Assembly: GCA_950097015.1 (NCBI GenBank)
Contig: CATNEN010000005.1
Span: forward strand, 5,385,501-5,449,500
Length of the DNA: 64,000 nucleotides
Direction: 5' to 3'
DNA from: Macrostomum hystrix
Taxonomy: Eukaryota; Platyhelminthes; Macrostomidae
The first letter of the stretch is position 1; every line of letters begins with the position of its first letter. This document shows, one piece after another, positions 32,834 through 43,003 of the stretch. Made by a program: the position numbers and the translations under genes. The notes under the pieces are model-generated. The model made no database searches. It was not told the DNA's origin and was given only the letters and a program-made list of their open reading frames with translations.

Positions 32834-35800
32834 TGGAAGCGCGGAATGTTTGCGCCAACGGGCTTCCTTGTGCACCGGCGCACCTACCATCGTTAAGTGT
32901 TCATGTTAATAGTTTGGTCGTTACTGCTTTAGTAGATACTGGTTGTTCGCGGTCCATCGTTTCTTCACGAGTTACTGGAGTTAAAAAACGTCCCGTTCAC
33001 GAGAGGGTCACGATGATGAATGGTGACTCAGCAGAATGTGAATGGGAGGCTGACGTTGCTTTGTCTGTTCGAGGCCACCAATTACCAGTGCTGCGATGTA
33101 TCGTTATGGACATCCTTCCTGGGTTCGATTTGCTGCTTGGGATGGATGCTATCAGCCGATTGGGCGGTGTCTCTGTGAAGCGAGATTGCCGCAGTGTCCG
33201 CTTCGGTATTGAAGAGCAGTCATTAGCGCTGGAGACTGCTGCGGTAGCCAAGGCTTTCACAAAACCAAAGGCGGAGTCACCTGTGAGCTGTCCGGCAGGA
33301 GAGGTCGAGTCACCTGTGAGCTGTCCGGCAGGAGAGGTCGAGTCACCTGTGAGCTGTCCGGCAGGAGAGGTCGAGTCACCTGTGAGCTGTCCGGCAGGAG
33401 AGGTCGAGTCACCTGTGAGCTGTCCGTCAGGAGAGGTCGAGTCACCTGTGAGCTGTCCGACAGGAGAGGTCGAGTCACCTGTGAGCTGTCAGGCAGGAGA
33501 GGTCGAGTCACCTGTGAGCTGTCCGGCAGGAGAGGTCGAGTCACCTGTGAGCTGTCCGGCAAGAGGAGCGAGGCTTGCGAAAAATACTTTAACCGAGGCG
33601 TGCCTGGTGCTTGAGGAAAAAGACTTCTCTGCTAAGTTTATCGATGGAGAGTGGACAGTGGCATGGAAGTGGCTGGATGAGGCCCCACTACTGTCAAATA
33701 CGATAGCTCAATACCGAGTCCCACCAGAGGCGGTAGGCGAGTATGAGTCAGAGATAAAAGACTGGATTCAGCGAGGTTGGCTGCTACCGTTCGAAGGTGA
33801 CAGTGACGGCGTCATCCCTCTGATGGCAGTGGTGCAGACCAACAAAGCAAAGGTGCGGCCTGTACTCGACTATCGCGAGTTGAACCAGTACGTGTCAAGC
33901 CACACCGCCGAAAGCGTCGTGTGCGGCGCCAAGCTCCGGGCCTGGCGGCGGCTCGGTGAGAATGCGAGTATCATCGACCTGCGGAAGGCCTACCTACAAC
34001 TGCGATTGGACCCCAGTCTCTGGCGCTACCAAGTAGTGAGGTTCAAAGGCCGCCGTTACTGTCTCACCCGGTTAGGATTCGGACTCAACGTGGCGCCAAA
34101 AATTATGACGGCGGTTGTGAACAAAGTCCTGTCGATGGAAGACGACGTGCGTGAGGCCACGGACTTTTACATTGACGACATTATTGTGAACAATAGCAAG
34201 ATTCCGAATGAACGCGTAACTGGGTTGCTTGCCCGGTTCGGGCTAGAAGCCAAGCCTCCTGAGAGCCTCATTGGGGGCCGCGTGCTCGGCCTCCGCGTCT
34301 ACCGTCGAGAGGATGGGGTCATTTGCTGGAAACGAGACAATGTCCTCTCTCAGTTGAAAGGTCCAGCAACACGACGGCAACTATTCTCCTGGTGCGGCCA
34401 GCTAGTAGGCCATTTCCCCGTCGCCGCATGGCTGCGTGTCGCATGCAGCTACTTGAAGCGGGTCACCAGCACAATCGCGTGGGACGCTATCGTCAGCGAG
34501 TCTGCCATGCGGATCGCCCAAGAAATCAGCGAAATGGTCCAGGAACGAGATCCTGTCGCTGGGGTGTGGACCGTTGACGAGACTTCGCGCTGTCGCGTCT
34601 GGTGCGACGCCAGCAGCATCGCCATTGGAGCCGTCATCGAAATTGGTGGCGTAATCGTGGAGGACGCCTCGTGGTTGCGAAAACAAGACGACGCTGCGCA
34701 CATCAATCTTGCCGAACTTGAGGCGGTCCTCAAGGGTATCAACCTTGCCCTCGCTTGGGGTACGAGGAAAGTTGAAGTGTTGACTGATTCTGCAACCGTG
34801 CACGGCTGGCTCCAGTCTTTGATTGTCGGCGATAAGCCCGTGCGAGTCAAAGGTCTCGGTGAAGCTCTGGTTCGGAAACGGCTATCATTAATCCGAGACA
34901 CGGCGTCGGAGTGCGAGCTCGAGCTACTGACATCGCTGGGGCCATCTTCAGCAAACAAGGCAGACGCACTGACGCGAGTACCGCAACAGTGGCTGCGCCA
35001 GCGGCCCTTCTGTGCAGTGGCGCTGCGCCCCGTTGACATGGATCTCCGTGCGTGCCACGAGAAGCACCACTTCGGGGTGGACAGGACGCTCTACCTGGCC
35101 AAATTGTGCTTCCCTGAACGTGAGGTACTGCGTGAAGAGGTTGAGCGCATCGTTGCAAACTGCATCCGATGCAAGTCCGTAGACCCTGCGCCGATGGTTT
35201 GGGACCATGGCAGACTCGAGGTGGATGCAAACTGGTGGCGCTTGGCCTGCGACGTGACCCACTTTAAGGACGACCGCTATCTGTCCATTGTTGACTGCGG
35301 GCCGAGCAGATTCTCGCTGTGGCGAAAACTCACCGACGAGCGGACAGCGTCAATTACCGGGATACTCGTGCAGGTGTTCCGAGAGCGGGGCCCTCCCTGG
35401 CAGCTGCTTCTCGACAATTCACCGACCTTCCGCTCCGCTGAGGTCCGTGCGTTTTGTGAGGCTTGGGGAGTGCAGCTCCTCTTCCGTTGCGCTCACCGGC
35501 CGTCAGGCAACGGAATAGTCGAGCGCAATCATCGGACGATTAAGCGGATGGCAGCCAGAACCGGAAAGGACGTACTGGAAATGGTGTTCTGGTACAACAT
35601 GGCTCCAAAGGATGGCACTCGCAAGGACAGCGTGCCCAGCAGAATGGTCAGCACCTATGACTGGAAGCCGCCAACTGTGTCTCTCCCTGAGGCCTTGGAG
35701 ACCTTGGAGGCAAACCCACGCCCCACGCCCACCCTGCCAGTGGGAACAGAAGTGTTTGTTAAACCGCCGGCCGTCAGATGCACCGACGAGTGGCCTAGGG

Positions 35801-35988
35801 GACGCGTGACGGGCCAGGGACAAGGGTCTACGGTGGAGGTCGATGGCCTTCCCCGTCACGTAGCTGACGTCCGCCCGGCACCAGACACGCAACCGCAGCC
35901 TCCTGGGGTGGAGCGAGCTGTCGAGCGGGATGCCGAACCACGACGGTCTAATAGGGTGAAGTCGGCGCCGGTCCGTTACGAACCTTGA
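32827..35988 (+). CDS. pol: Retrotransposon Pol: protease, reverse transcriptase, RNase H, integrase
   Basis: 1,053 residues after the -1 shift; made as Gag-Pol and cut by its own protease. Residues counted from the shift: aspartic protease with VDTGC (about 35) and LLLGMD (about 102); a repeat linker of nine ESPVSCPAGEV units (149-247); reverse transcriptase (about 318-500) with FGLNVAP and the catalytic YIDD (about 447); RNase H (about 590-710) with WCDASS, LAELEAV and LTDSAT; integrase with an HH-CC zinc region ending CIRC (about 778-781) and a D,D-35-E core (about 807, 862, 898). All catalytic acids are present and there is no internal stop, so the copy may be active. The RT is divergent from typical gypsy (FGLNVAPKIM in place of the usual FGLxxAPxxF). 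Confidence 0.93.
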   Translation, partial: RVMEARNVCANGLPCAPAHLPSLSVHVNSLVVTALVDTGCSRSIVSSRVTGVKKRPVHERVTMMNGDSAECEWEADVALSVRGHQLPVLRCIVMDILPGFDLLLGMDAISRLGGVSVKRDCRSVRFGIEEQSLALETAAVAKAFTKPKAESPVSCPAGEVESPVSCPAGEVESPVSCPAGEVESPVSCPAGEVESPVSCPSGEVESPVSCPTGEVESPVSCQAGEVESPVSCPAGEVESPVSCPARGARLAKNTLTEACLVLEEKDFSAKFIDGEWTVAWKWLDEAPLLSNTIAQYRVPPEAVGEYESEIKDWIQRGWLLPFEGDSDGVIPLMAVVQTNKAKVRPVLDYRELNQYVSSHTAESVVCGAKLRAWRRLGENASIIDLRKAYLQLRLDPSLWRYQVVRFKGRRYCLTRLGFGLNVAPKIMTAVVNKVLSMEDDVREATDFYIDDIIVNNSKIPNERVTGLLARFGLEAKPPESLIGGRVLGLRVYRREDGVICWKRDNVLSQLKGPATRRQLFSWCGQLVGHFPVAAWLRVACSYLKRVTSTIAWDAIVSESAMRIAQEISEMVQERDPVAGVWTVDETSRCRVWCDASSIAIGAVIEIGGVIVEDASWLRKQDDAAHINLAELEAVLKGINLALAWGTRKVEVLTDSATVHGWLQSLIVGDKPVRVKGLGEALVRKRLSLIRDTASECELELLTSLGPSSANKADALTRVPQQWLRQRPFCAVALRPVDMDLRACHEKHHFGVDRTLYLAKLCFPEREVLREEVERIVANCIRCKSVDPAPMVWDHGRLEVDANWWRLACDVTHFKDDRYLSIVDCGPSRFSLWRKLTDERTASITGILVQVFRERGPPWQLLLDNSPTFRSAEVRAFCEAWGVQLLFRCAHRPSGNGIVERNHRTIKRMAARTGKDVLEMVFWYNMAPKDGTRKDSVPSRMVSTYDWKPPTVSLPEALETLEANPRPTPTLPVGTEVFVKPPAVRCTDEWPRGRVTGQGQGSTVEVDGLPRHVADVRPAPDTQPQPPGVERAVERDAEPRRSNRVKSAPVRYEP
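33274..33567 (+). repeat. Nine in-frame 33-bp repeats inside pol
   Basis: Each unit encodes ESPVSCPAGEV; single substitutions give CPSGEV, CPTGEV and CQAGEV in three units, and the last runs into CPARGA. The array lies between protease and reverse transcriptase and keeps the frame throughout. Confidence 0.97.
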
Positions 35989-36017
35989 TCTCTTGTGATC
36001 CGGAGATCAGGGGGTGA

Positions 36018-36204
36018 TGTGTTGTACTTTTATATGTGTTGTACTTTCATTATATAGAAACTAGTATTTGACCGTTGCAGCTAAATATCCCATAGACAAT
36101 TCGTTCTACCTGTTTGTTTGCGAGGACCGCGTTAAGAGTGTTTGCGGCTCTAGCTTTCGTGCTAACCCCGGGCTTTGCTATCTACACAAATTCATTAGAC
36201 CACA
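36018..36204 (+). repeat. 3' LTR
   Basis: 187 bp, no difference seen from the 5' LTR, followed by the CTGTG duplication at 36205-36209. Confidence 0.95.
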
Positions 36205-36239
36205 CTGTGGCTTTCCTAATTCCATAAATGATTAATTAT

Positions 36240-36480
36240 AATAATATTTCAAGGAGGGCTGCGGGCAATGGCACAGATACCATACTCAGGAAGTGTCCAT
36301 CTGCCCTGACTGTCTCATCGACAGGCAGTGTACACTCTCACTGTGCCTTTGAGGTGGCCCTCAAGGGCGTTAATTGGACGACAAGCCCCCAAATGAATGT
36401 GGCCTTGTTGCGGAATCGAGTTCAGGGACCTTAGTGCCAGAGGTAAAACACGTTAACCGCGCTCAACCACTAACCCCCTT
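36240..36480 (-). mobile_element. SINE family A, copy 4
   Basis: Minus-strand copy with tRNA-like head (GGGGGTTAGTGGTTGAGCG), B-box-like GAACTCGATTCC, the shared body, and an AT-rich tail with ATTATAATAATA at its plus-strand left edge. It lies about 35 bp from the retrotransposon. Confidence 0.7.
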
Positions 36481-36555
36481 TTCTTAATCGTTAGGGTTAG
36501 ATGTCCACAAGCTAGATACAGCCCGCTTCTACATCCGCCCGTCAAGAACTCTACC

Positions 36556-36665
36556 GTGTCTAAACCACTGATATCAGACAGTCGCATCTCTCCCGTGTCT
36601 AAACCACTGATATCAGACAGTCGCATCTCTCCCATGTCTAAACCACTGATATCAGACAGTAGTCG
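36556..36665. repeat. 39-bp tandem repeat, about 2.8 copies
   Basis: Units start at 36556, 36595 and 36634 with (G/A)TGTCTAAACCACTGATAT; near-identical. A small young minisatellite. Confidence 0.9.
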
Positions 36666-37270
36666 AAATGGATGCACATATTTTATGCATATAAACTTTT
36701 ATGTACATCCAACAGTACAAGACCTCACGATTCCTTTACTGTTAAAGAAGATTAGCTGTCTTTATATGCTTTCTATTGAGCCGTCGCTTTCAAATCCTTC
36801 TATCATTTTTAATTAAAAAGCCCAAAACCTACTCTTCTGTTGTTTCCTGGATTTGTAGGATTTAATTCAAAGTACAGCTTTCAATTATCTTCAGAAATAA
36901 TATTAGTTGCATCGATCGTTTGTCATTAGATTCAGAACCAATAATTAAAGCGAACAGACCTCGTAGACACGATTGCGTTCTTCCAAAGAGAATTAATTCG
37001 GCAAATAAGACATACATTTATTATATTTCATATAAAAGAAACTTTGAGTTCGCTCATAAATAGAGTTTTGAGAAAAAAGTTATTTTAAAGACGATTTTAT
37101 TTTATTTTAGCTAACACGATAACTTTTTAATTTCGATTTCTTATTTGTTTCTCCGAAAGCTAGCTCAGAGCATGCGTACATTTAGTCCAGTACATGTAGT
37201 TATTATTATTATATTTTTCGTATTTTTATTAAATCTCACAAATTCCATATAAATCTAATTTATAAGTCTA
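36666..37270. other. AT-rich spacer, nothing recognised
   Basis: About 600 bp before the orphan gene, probably holding its promoter; no TATA box or frame could be supported. Confidence 0.4.
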
Positions 37271-39106
37271 ATGGAATCTGACGAGTTTAACCTTCTACCC
37301 CTAAGTGATTCCGAGAAAGGTACGTTTTATTGTTTTATACTTAAAGAAAACTTATATTTCTAACGTTTGTTTACTTTTTTAGTTTTACTAATTTTATCTA
37401 CTTTTCTTTATATATATATTCAAGCATCACGATGAAGTTATATATTTATTTAGGTAAAACTGTTTATAAAAATGTTGTATTTAGTGGAGCATATCTAAAA
37501 ATCAATTGTTTAAACTATTAACTAAATAAAACTGCAAGAGATAAAATTTGAGTTATATTGCAAATTTAGTTTTCCTTACTTCTGACTGATAATTAGGTTT
37601 ATTATTTCGTAGCAAAAAGTATACCTAATGTTAGCCAGAAATAGGAAACCATTGATGTTGAAAATGAACTTATGTTTTGGAGACCTTGCAAAAGCAAACA
37701 TCTTTTTCAAATGGCTCAAAGTGAAAAGTGTAATATTATCAATATTTTCATAAACAGATCCTTTAAAACATTTTTTGTAATTTATGGCAATTACAACAAC
37801 TAATATCAAATATTGTGTAGTTAATTATCTGGCTAACAAGTAATTGCCTTATAAAGGTAGTGTAAGAAGTAGGGTAGCTATTATTGATAAGTATATGGAT
37901 ATTACTTATTATGCAGGACTAATGTAATTTTGTAATAGCCAAAAATAGATAAGTAACACATCAAAACATCAAATACCTATTAGCCTTACTTTTGCTTTAC
38001 AAGTCGATTTTTTGTTTTATTTTTTACATTTTATATATCTTTACACCTTAAATATTTTCTTTATGTTGGCCTATGTGTAGCTACTTGTATATTTCAGTGT
38101 CTTGCTCAAATAATATTCATTGTGTTACATTCAAATGTGGGATTTCTTGATTTGTAGCTTAAATTTCCAACCCCATGGATTTAGCTAGGCTAAAATCACA
38201 CATTTGATTCCTTAAAATTACACATTTGTTATTCTGTTCTATAAAGTAACAAATTTTTGGTTTATTCTTACTGTACTTTTTGGCTGAAGCAATTTTCCTT
38301 CTGGTTATTTTTTCTATGACAGCTCTACTAGCCGAAGTTAAGGAAGCTGTTCTTACAGCGGAAAATAGTGGAGCATTCGACGATTGCACGCCCATCCCAG
38401 CTGCTCCCGCCGCTGCTGCCACTTCAACTGGCACCGCCGCCGCCATTGGCTGGGAGCACCCGGCTGTGCGCTTTTTGGCTTCAACTTTTGTTAGAAAATG
38501 TTTGACTCAATTGGAGGTGCTGAGAGCTCATGGTGTGGCCTACTCACTCAAGGAGCTGGTCTGGTTTGTACTGAATCTAGAACGCGATCCAAGCTACATG
38601 CTGGGTCTGACGGGATCCGATTGCAGTGAGGAACAGGTGGGTGAAACTATTTTGGGAGAAACAAAAAATTAATATGTGAATGTGAATGTGGAGCAAGTTT
38701 AGCAAATTTAGATTGAAAAAAAATTGCACTCGAACAGGTTCGCTCTCTGGCTGACCGCTTGCCACTTTCGCCAGCCATCTCCGTGCCGCCAGAGCCTTTG
38801 CTTCTCCTGCCCGTCGGTGCAGCCTGCGGCGTTGCCGGATCTCTCGACGACGAAGTCTCCTTGCAGTCGTCGACAATGGACGCATCTACTGGAACTATTG
38901 GAGCCGCTGATTGGCCAACAGTTCGCGAGGCACTCGATCGACTGCGCGAACTAGTCGACGCTGCAGCCGATGATGACAGACGTCGGCCAAGGCGCCGCGG
39001 CTTGCCAGCGGAGCGTCCGGTGCTGACTGTCACTCTGCCGGACCTGCCGGAGTTGCCACCGTGTCCTATGGATCCCGTGGGATCCGGGGATCAGGGCGAG
39101 GAATAG
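37271..39106 (+). CDS. Uncharacterised 243-residue protein
   Basis: Three predicted exons (37271-37319, 38323-38636, 38738-39106) with GT-AG borders and phases 1 and 0. The first exon encodes only MESDEFNLLPLSDSEK and joins cleanly to a leucine/alanine helix. An alanine-rich low-complexity stretch follows, then the most protein-like block (HPAVRFLASTFVRKC, YSLKELVWFVLNLE), then a proline- and aspartate-rich C-terminus with a basic run (DDDRRRPRRRG). No signal peptide, no membrane helix and no family I recognise. Acidic plus basic tracts suggest a soluble, perhaps nuclear, protein, but that is a guess. The stop is followed within about ten bases by the first satellite units, so the 3' UTR must begin in satellite DNA. 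Confidence 0.6.
37320..38322. other. AT-rich intron of the orphan gene
   Basis: About 1 kb with GTACGT donor and GACAG acceptor; no element recognised. Confidence 0.5.
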
Positions 39107-39110
39107 GGGA

Positions 39111-42100
39111 AGAGTGACATCCGGGTGGTGTGACATTGGAGTGATATGGAGTGACATTCATATTCATATTCATATGGAGTGACATTCAAATGGAGTGACA
39201 TTCAAATGGTGTGACATTCAAATTAGAGTGACATTCAAACGGAGTGACATTCAAATTAGAGTGACATTCAAATGGAGTGACATTCAAATCGAGTGACATT
39301 AAAATTAGATTGAAATTCAAATGGAGTGACATTCAAATTAGAGTGACATTCAAATGGAGTGACATTAAAATTAGATTGAAATTCAAATGGAGTGACATTA
39401 AAATTAGAGTGACATTCAAATGGAGTGACATTCAAACGGAGTGACATTCAAATTAGAGTGAAATTCCAATGGAGTGACATTCAAATTAGAGTGAAATTCA
39501 AATGGAGTGACATTCAATTAGAGTGAAATTAAAATTAGATTGAAATTCAAATGGAGTGACATAAAATTAGAGTGACATTCAAATGGAGTGACATTCAAAT
39601 TAGAGTGAAATTCAAATAGAGTGAAATTCAAATGGAGTGAAATTCAAATTAGAGTGACATTCAAATTAGAGTGACATTCAAATGGAGTGACATTCAAATG
39701 GAGTGACATTCAAATGGAGTGACAATCAAACGGAGTGACATTCAAATTAGAGTGACATTCAAATTAGAGTGACATTCAAATGGAGTGACATTCAAATGGA
39801 GTGACATTCAAATCGAGTGACATTAAAATTAGATTGAAATTATAATGGAGTGACATTCAAATTAGAGTGAATTCAAATGGAGTGACATAAAAATTAGAGT
39901 GACATTCAAACGGAGTGAGATTCAAATTAGAGTGACATTCAAATGGAGTGACATTCAAATGGAGTGAAATTCAAATTAGAGTGAAATTCAAACGGAGTGA
40001 GATTCAAATTAGAGTGACATTCAAATTAGAGTGACATTCAAATTAGAGTGACATTCAAATTAGAGTGACATTCAAATTAGAGTGACATTAAAATTAGATT
40101 GAAATTCAAATGGAGTGACATTCAAATTAGAGTGACATTCAAATTAGAGTGACGTTCAAATGGAGTGACATTCAAATGGAGTGACATTCAAATGGAGTGA
40201 CATTAAAATTAGATTGACGTTCAAACGGAGTGACATTCAAATTAGAGTGACATTCAAATGGAGTGACATTCAAATTAGAGTGACATTCAAATTAGAGTGA
40301 CATTCAAATGGAGTGACATTCAAATTAGAGTGACATTCAAATTAGAGTGACATTCAAATTAGAGTGACATTCAAATTAGAGTGACGTTCAAATGGAGTGA
40401 CATTCAAATGGAGTGACATTCAAATGGAGTGACATTCAAATGGAGTGACATTCAATTGGAGTGAAATTCAAATTAGATTGAAATTCAAATGGAGTGACAT
40501 AAAATTAGAGTGACATTCAAATGGAGTGACATTCAAATTAGAGTGAAATTCAAATGGAGTGAAATTCAAATGGAGTGAAATTCAAATTAGAGTGACATTA
40601 AAATTAGAGTGACATTCAAATGGAGTGACATTCAAATGGAGTGACATTCAAATGGAGTGACAATCAAACGGAGTGACATTCAAATTAGAGTGACATTCAA
40701 ATTAGAGTGACATTCAAATGGAGTGACATTCAAATGGAGTGACATTCAAATCGAGTGACATTAAAATTAGATTGAAATTATAATGGAGTGACATTCAAAT
40801 TAGAGTGAATTCAAATGGAGTGACATAAAAATTAGAGTGACATTCAAACGGAGTGAGATTCAAATTAGAGTGACATTCAAATGGAGTGACATTCAAATGG
40901 AGTGAAATTCAAATTAGAGTGAAATTCAAACGGAGTGAGATTCAAATTAGAGTGACATTCAAATTAGAGTGACATTCAAATTAGAGTGACATTCAAATTA
41001 GAGTGACATTAAAATTAGATTGAAATTCAAATGGAGTGACATTCAAATTAGAGTGACATTCAAATTAGAGTGACGTTCAAATGGAGTGACATTCAAATGG
41101 AGTGACATTCAAATGGAGTGACATTAAAATTAGATTGACGTTCAAACGGAGTGACATTCAAATTAGAGTGACATTCAAATGGAGTGACATTCAAATTAGA
41201 GTGACATTCAAATTAGAGTGACATTCAAATGGAGTGACATTCAAATTAGAGTGACATTCAAATTAGAGTGACATTCAAATTAGAGTGACATTCAAATTAG
41301 AGTGACGTTCAAATGGAGTGACATTCAAATGGAGTGACATTCAAATGGAGTGACATTCAAATGGAGTGACATTCAATTGGAGTGAAATTAAAATTAGATT
41401 GAAATTCAAATGGAGTGACATAAAATTAGAGTGACATTCAAATGGAGTGACATTCAAATTAGAGTGAAATTCAAATGGAGTGAAATTCAAATGGAGTGAA
41501 ATTCAAATTAGAGTGACATTCAAATTAGAGTGACATTCAAATGGAGTGACATTCAAATGGAGTGACATTAAAATGGAGTGACAATCAAACGGAGTGACAT
41601 TCAAATTAGAGTGACATTCAAATTAGAGTGACATTCAAATGGAGTGACATTCAAATGGAGTGACATTCAAATCGAGTGACATTAAAATTAGATTGAAATT
41701 ATAATGGAGTGACATTCAAATTAGAGTGAATTCAAATGGAGTGACATAAAAATTAGAGTGACATTCAAACGGAGTGAGATTCAAATTAGAGTGACATTCA
41801 AATGGAGTGACATTCAAATGGAGTGAAATTCAAATTAGAGTGAAATTCAAACGGAGTGAGATTCAAATTAGAGTGACATTCAAATTAGAGTGACATTCAA
41901 ATTAGAGTGACATTCAAATTAGAGTGACATTCAAATTAGAGTGACATTAAAATTAGATTGAAATTCAAATGGAGTGACATTCAAGTTAGAGTGACATTCA
42001 AATTAGAGTGACGTTCAAATGGAGTGACATTCAAATGGAGTGACATTCAAATGGAGTGACATTAAAATTAGATTGACGTTCAAACGGAGTGACATTCAAA

Positions 42101-42610
42101 TTAGAGTGACATTCAAATGGAGTGACATTCAAATTAGAGTGACATTCAAATTAGAGTGACATTCAAATGGAGTGACATTCAAATTAGAGTGACATTCAAA
42201 TTAGAGTGACATTCAAATTAGAGTGACATTCAAATTAGAGTGACGTTCAAATGGAGTGACATTCAAATGGAGTGACATTCAAATGGAGTGACATTCAAAT
42301 GGAGTGACATTCAAATGGAGTGACATTCAAATCGAGTGACATTCAAATGGAGTGACATTAAAATGGAGTGACATTCAAATTAGATTGACGTTCAAACGGA
42401 GTGACATTCAAATTAGAGTGACATTCAAATGGAGTGACATTCAAATTAGAGTGACATTCAAATTAGAGTGACATTCAAATTAGAGTGACATTCAAATTAG
42501 AGTGACATTCAAATTAGAGTGACATTCAAATTAGAGTGACATTCAAATTAGAGTGACATTCAAATTAGAGTGACATTCAAATTAGAGTGACATTCGGGTG
42601 GATTGAGCCC
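39111..42610. repeat. Satellite A, 16-17 bp units with about 0.93-kb higher-order repeat
   Basis: About 3.5 kb of alternating GAGTGACATTCAAATG and GAGTGACATTCAAATTA units. Variant blocks recur: the motif TATAATGGAGTGAC stands at 39841, 40779 and 41700, spacings of 938 and 921 bp, with matching neighbours such as AGAGTGAATTCAAATGG. This is higher-order organisation as in centromeric satellites. Confidence 0.95.
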
Positions 42611-43003
42611 AAAGTCGTGCTCGTCAGTTTTAAAATTAAGCCTAGTATACTACTTATTAGCTGTACAGTGACGTTCAGAAAAAATTGTGGTGCAAAACTG
42701 AATTAACAGGTAAGCTTACATGCGCGCGTTTTTAGTTGCAGTATAAGTTTCGTATCTATGTGCAATCAGCTTATATCTACAGTACTAGCTCATTTGTTAA
42801 TTTACTCTTAATCCATGACTTATATTATTGCTTTTGCATGTTTTTTGCGTTAGAATTCGAGTTTTTATGTAACGTTTGCGGTTTGAAATATACTGGTCTA
42901 GAGATAATTATGCAGACATTTTTCCTCCACAGTTTTCGACGTTTAGATTTTATTCTAAATAATATCGAATATATTTTTACCCATTTTTTAATCTAAAATA
43001 TAA
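42611..43003. other. Unique AT-rich island between satellites A and B
   Basis: About 390 bp without coding potential or a recognised element. Confidence 0.5.

Larger units (their letters stand above)
31913..36204 (+). mobile_element. Complete LTR retrotransposon, Ty3/gypsy-like domain order
   Basis: A 4,292-bp element with 187-bp direct LTRs that look identical by eye, TG...CA termini, a CTGTG target duplication, gag and pol. Pol order is protease, reverse transcriptase, RNase H, integrase, which is the Ty3/gypsy order rather than copia. Reading frames are intact and LTRs undiverged, so insertion is recent. A purine-rich stretch (GGAGATCAGGGGG) precedes the 3' LTR as a candidate polypurine tract. 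The sequence after the 5' LTR matches no primer-binding site I recognise. There is no envelope gene. The clade is not assigned. Confidence 0.95.

Noticed and set aside
33257-33562. Minus-strand repeat protein (SSQVTRPLLPD units)
   Set aside because: Shadow of the in-frame repeat in pol.
42736-42996. 86-codon frame between satellites A and B
   Set aside because: AT-rich, no splice context, no recognisable protein features; chance frame.
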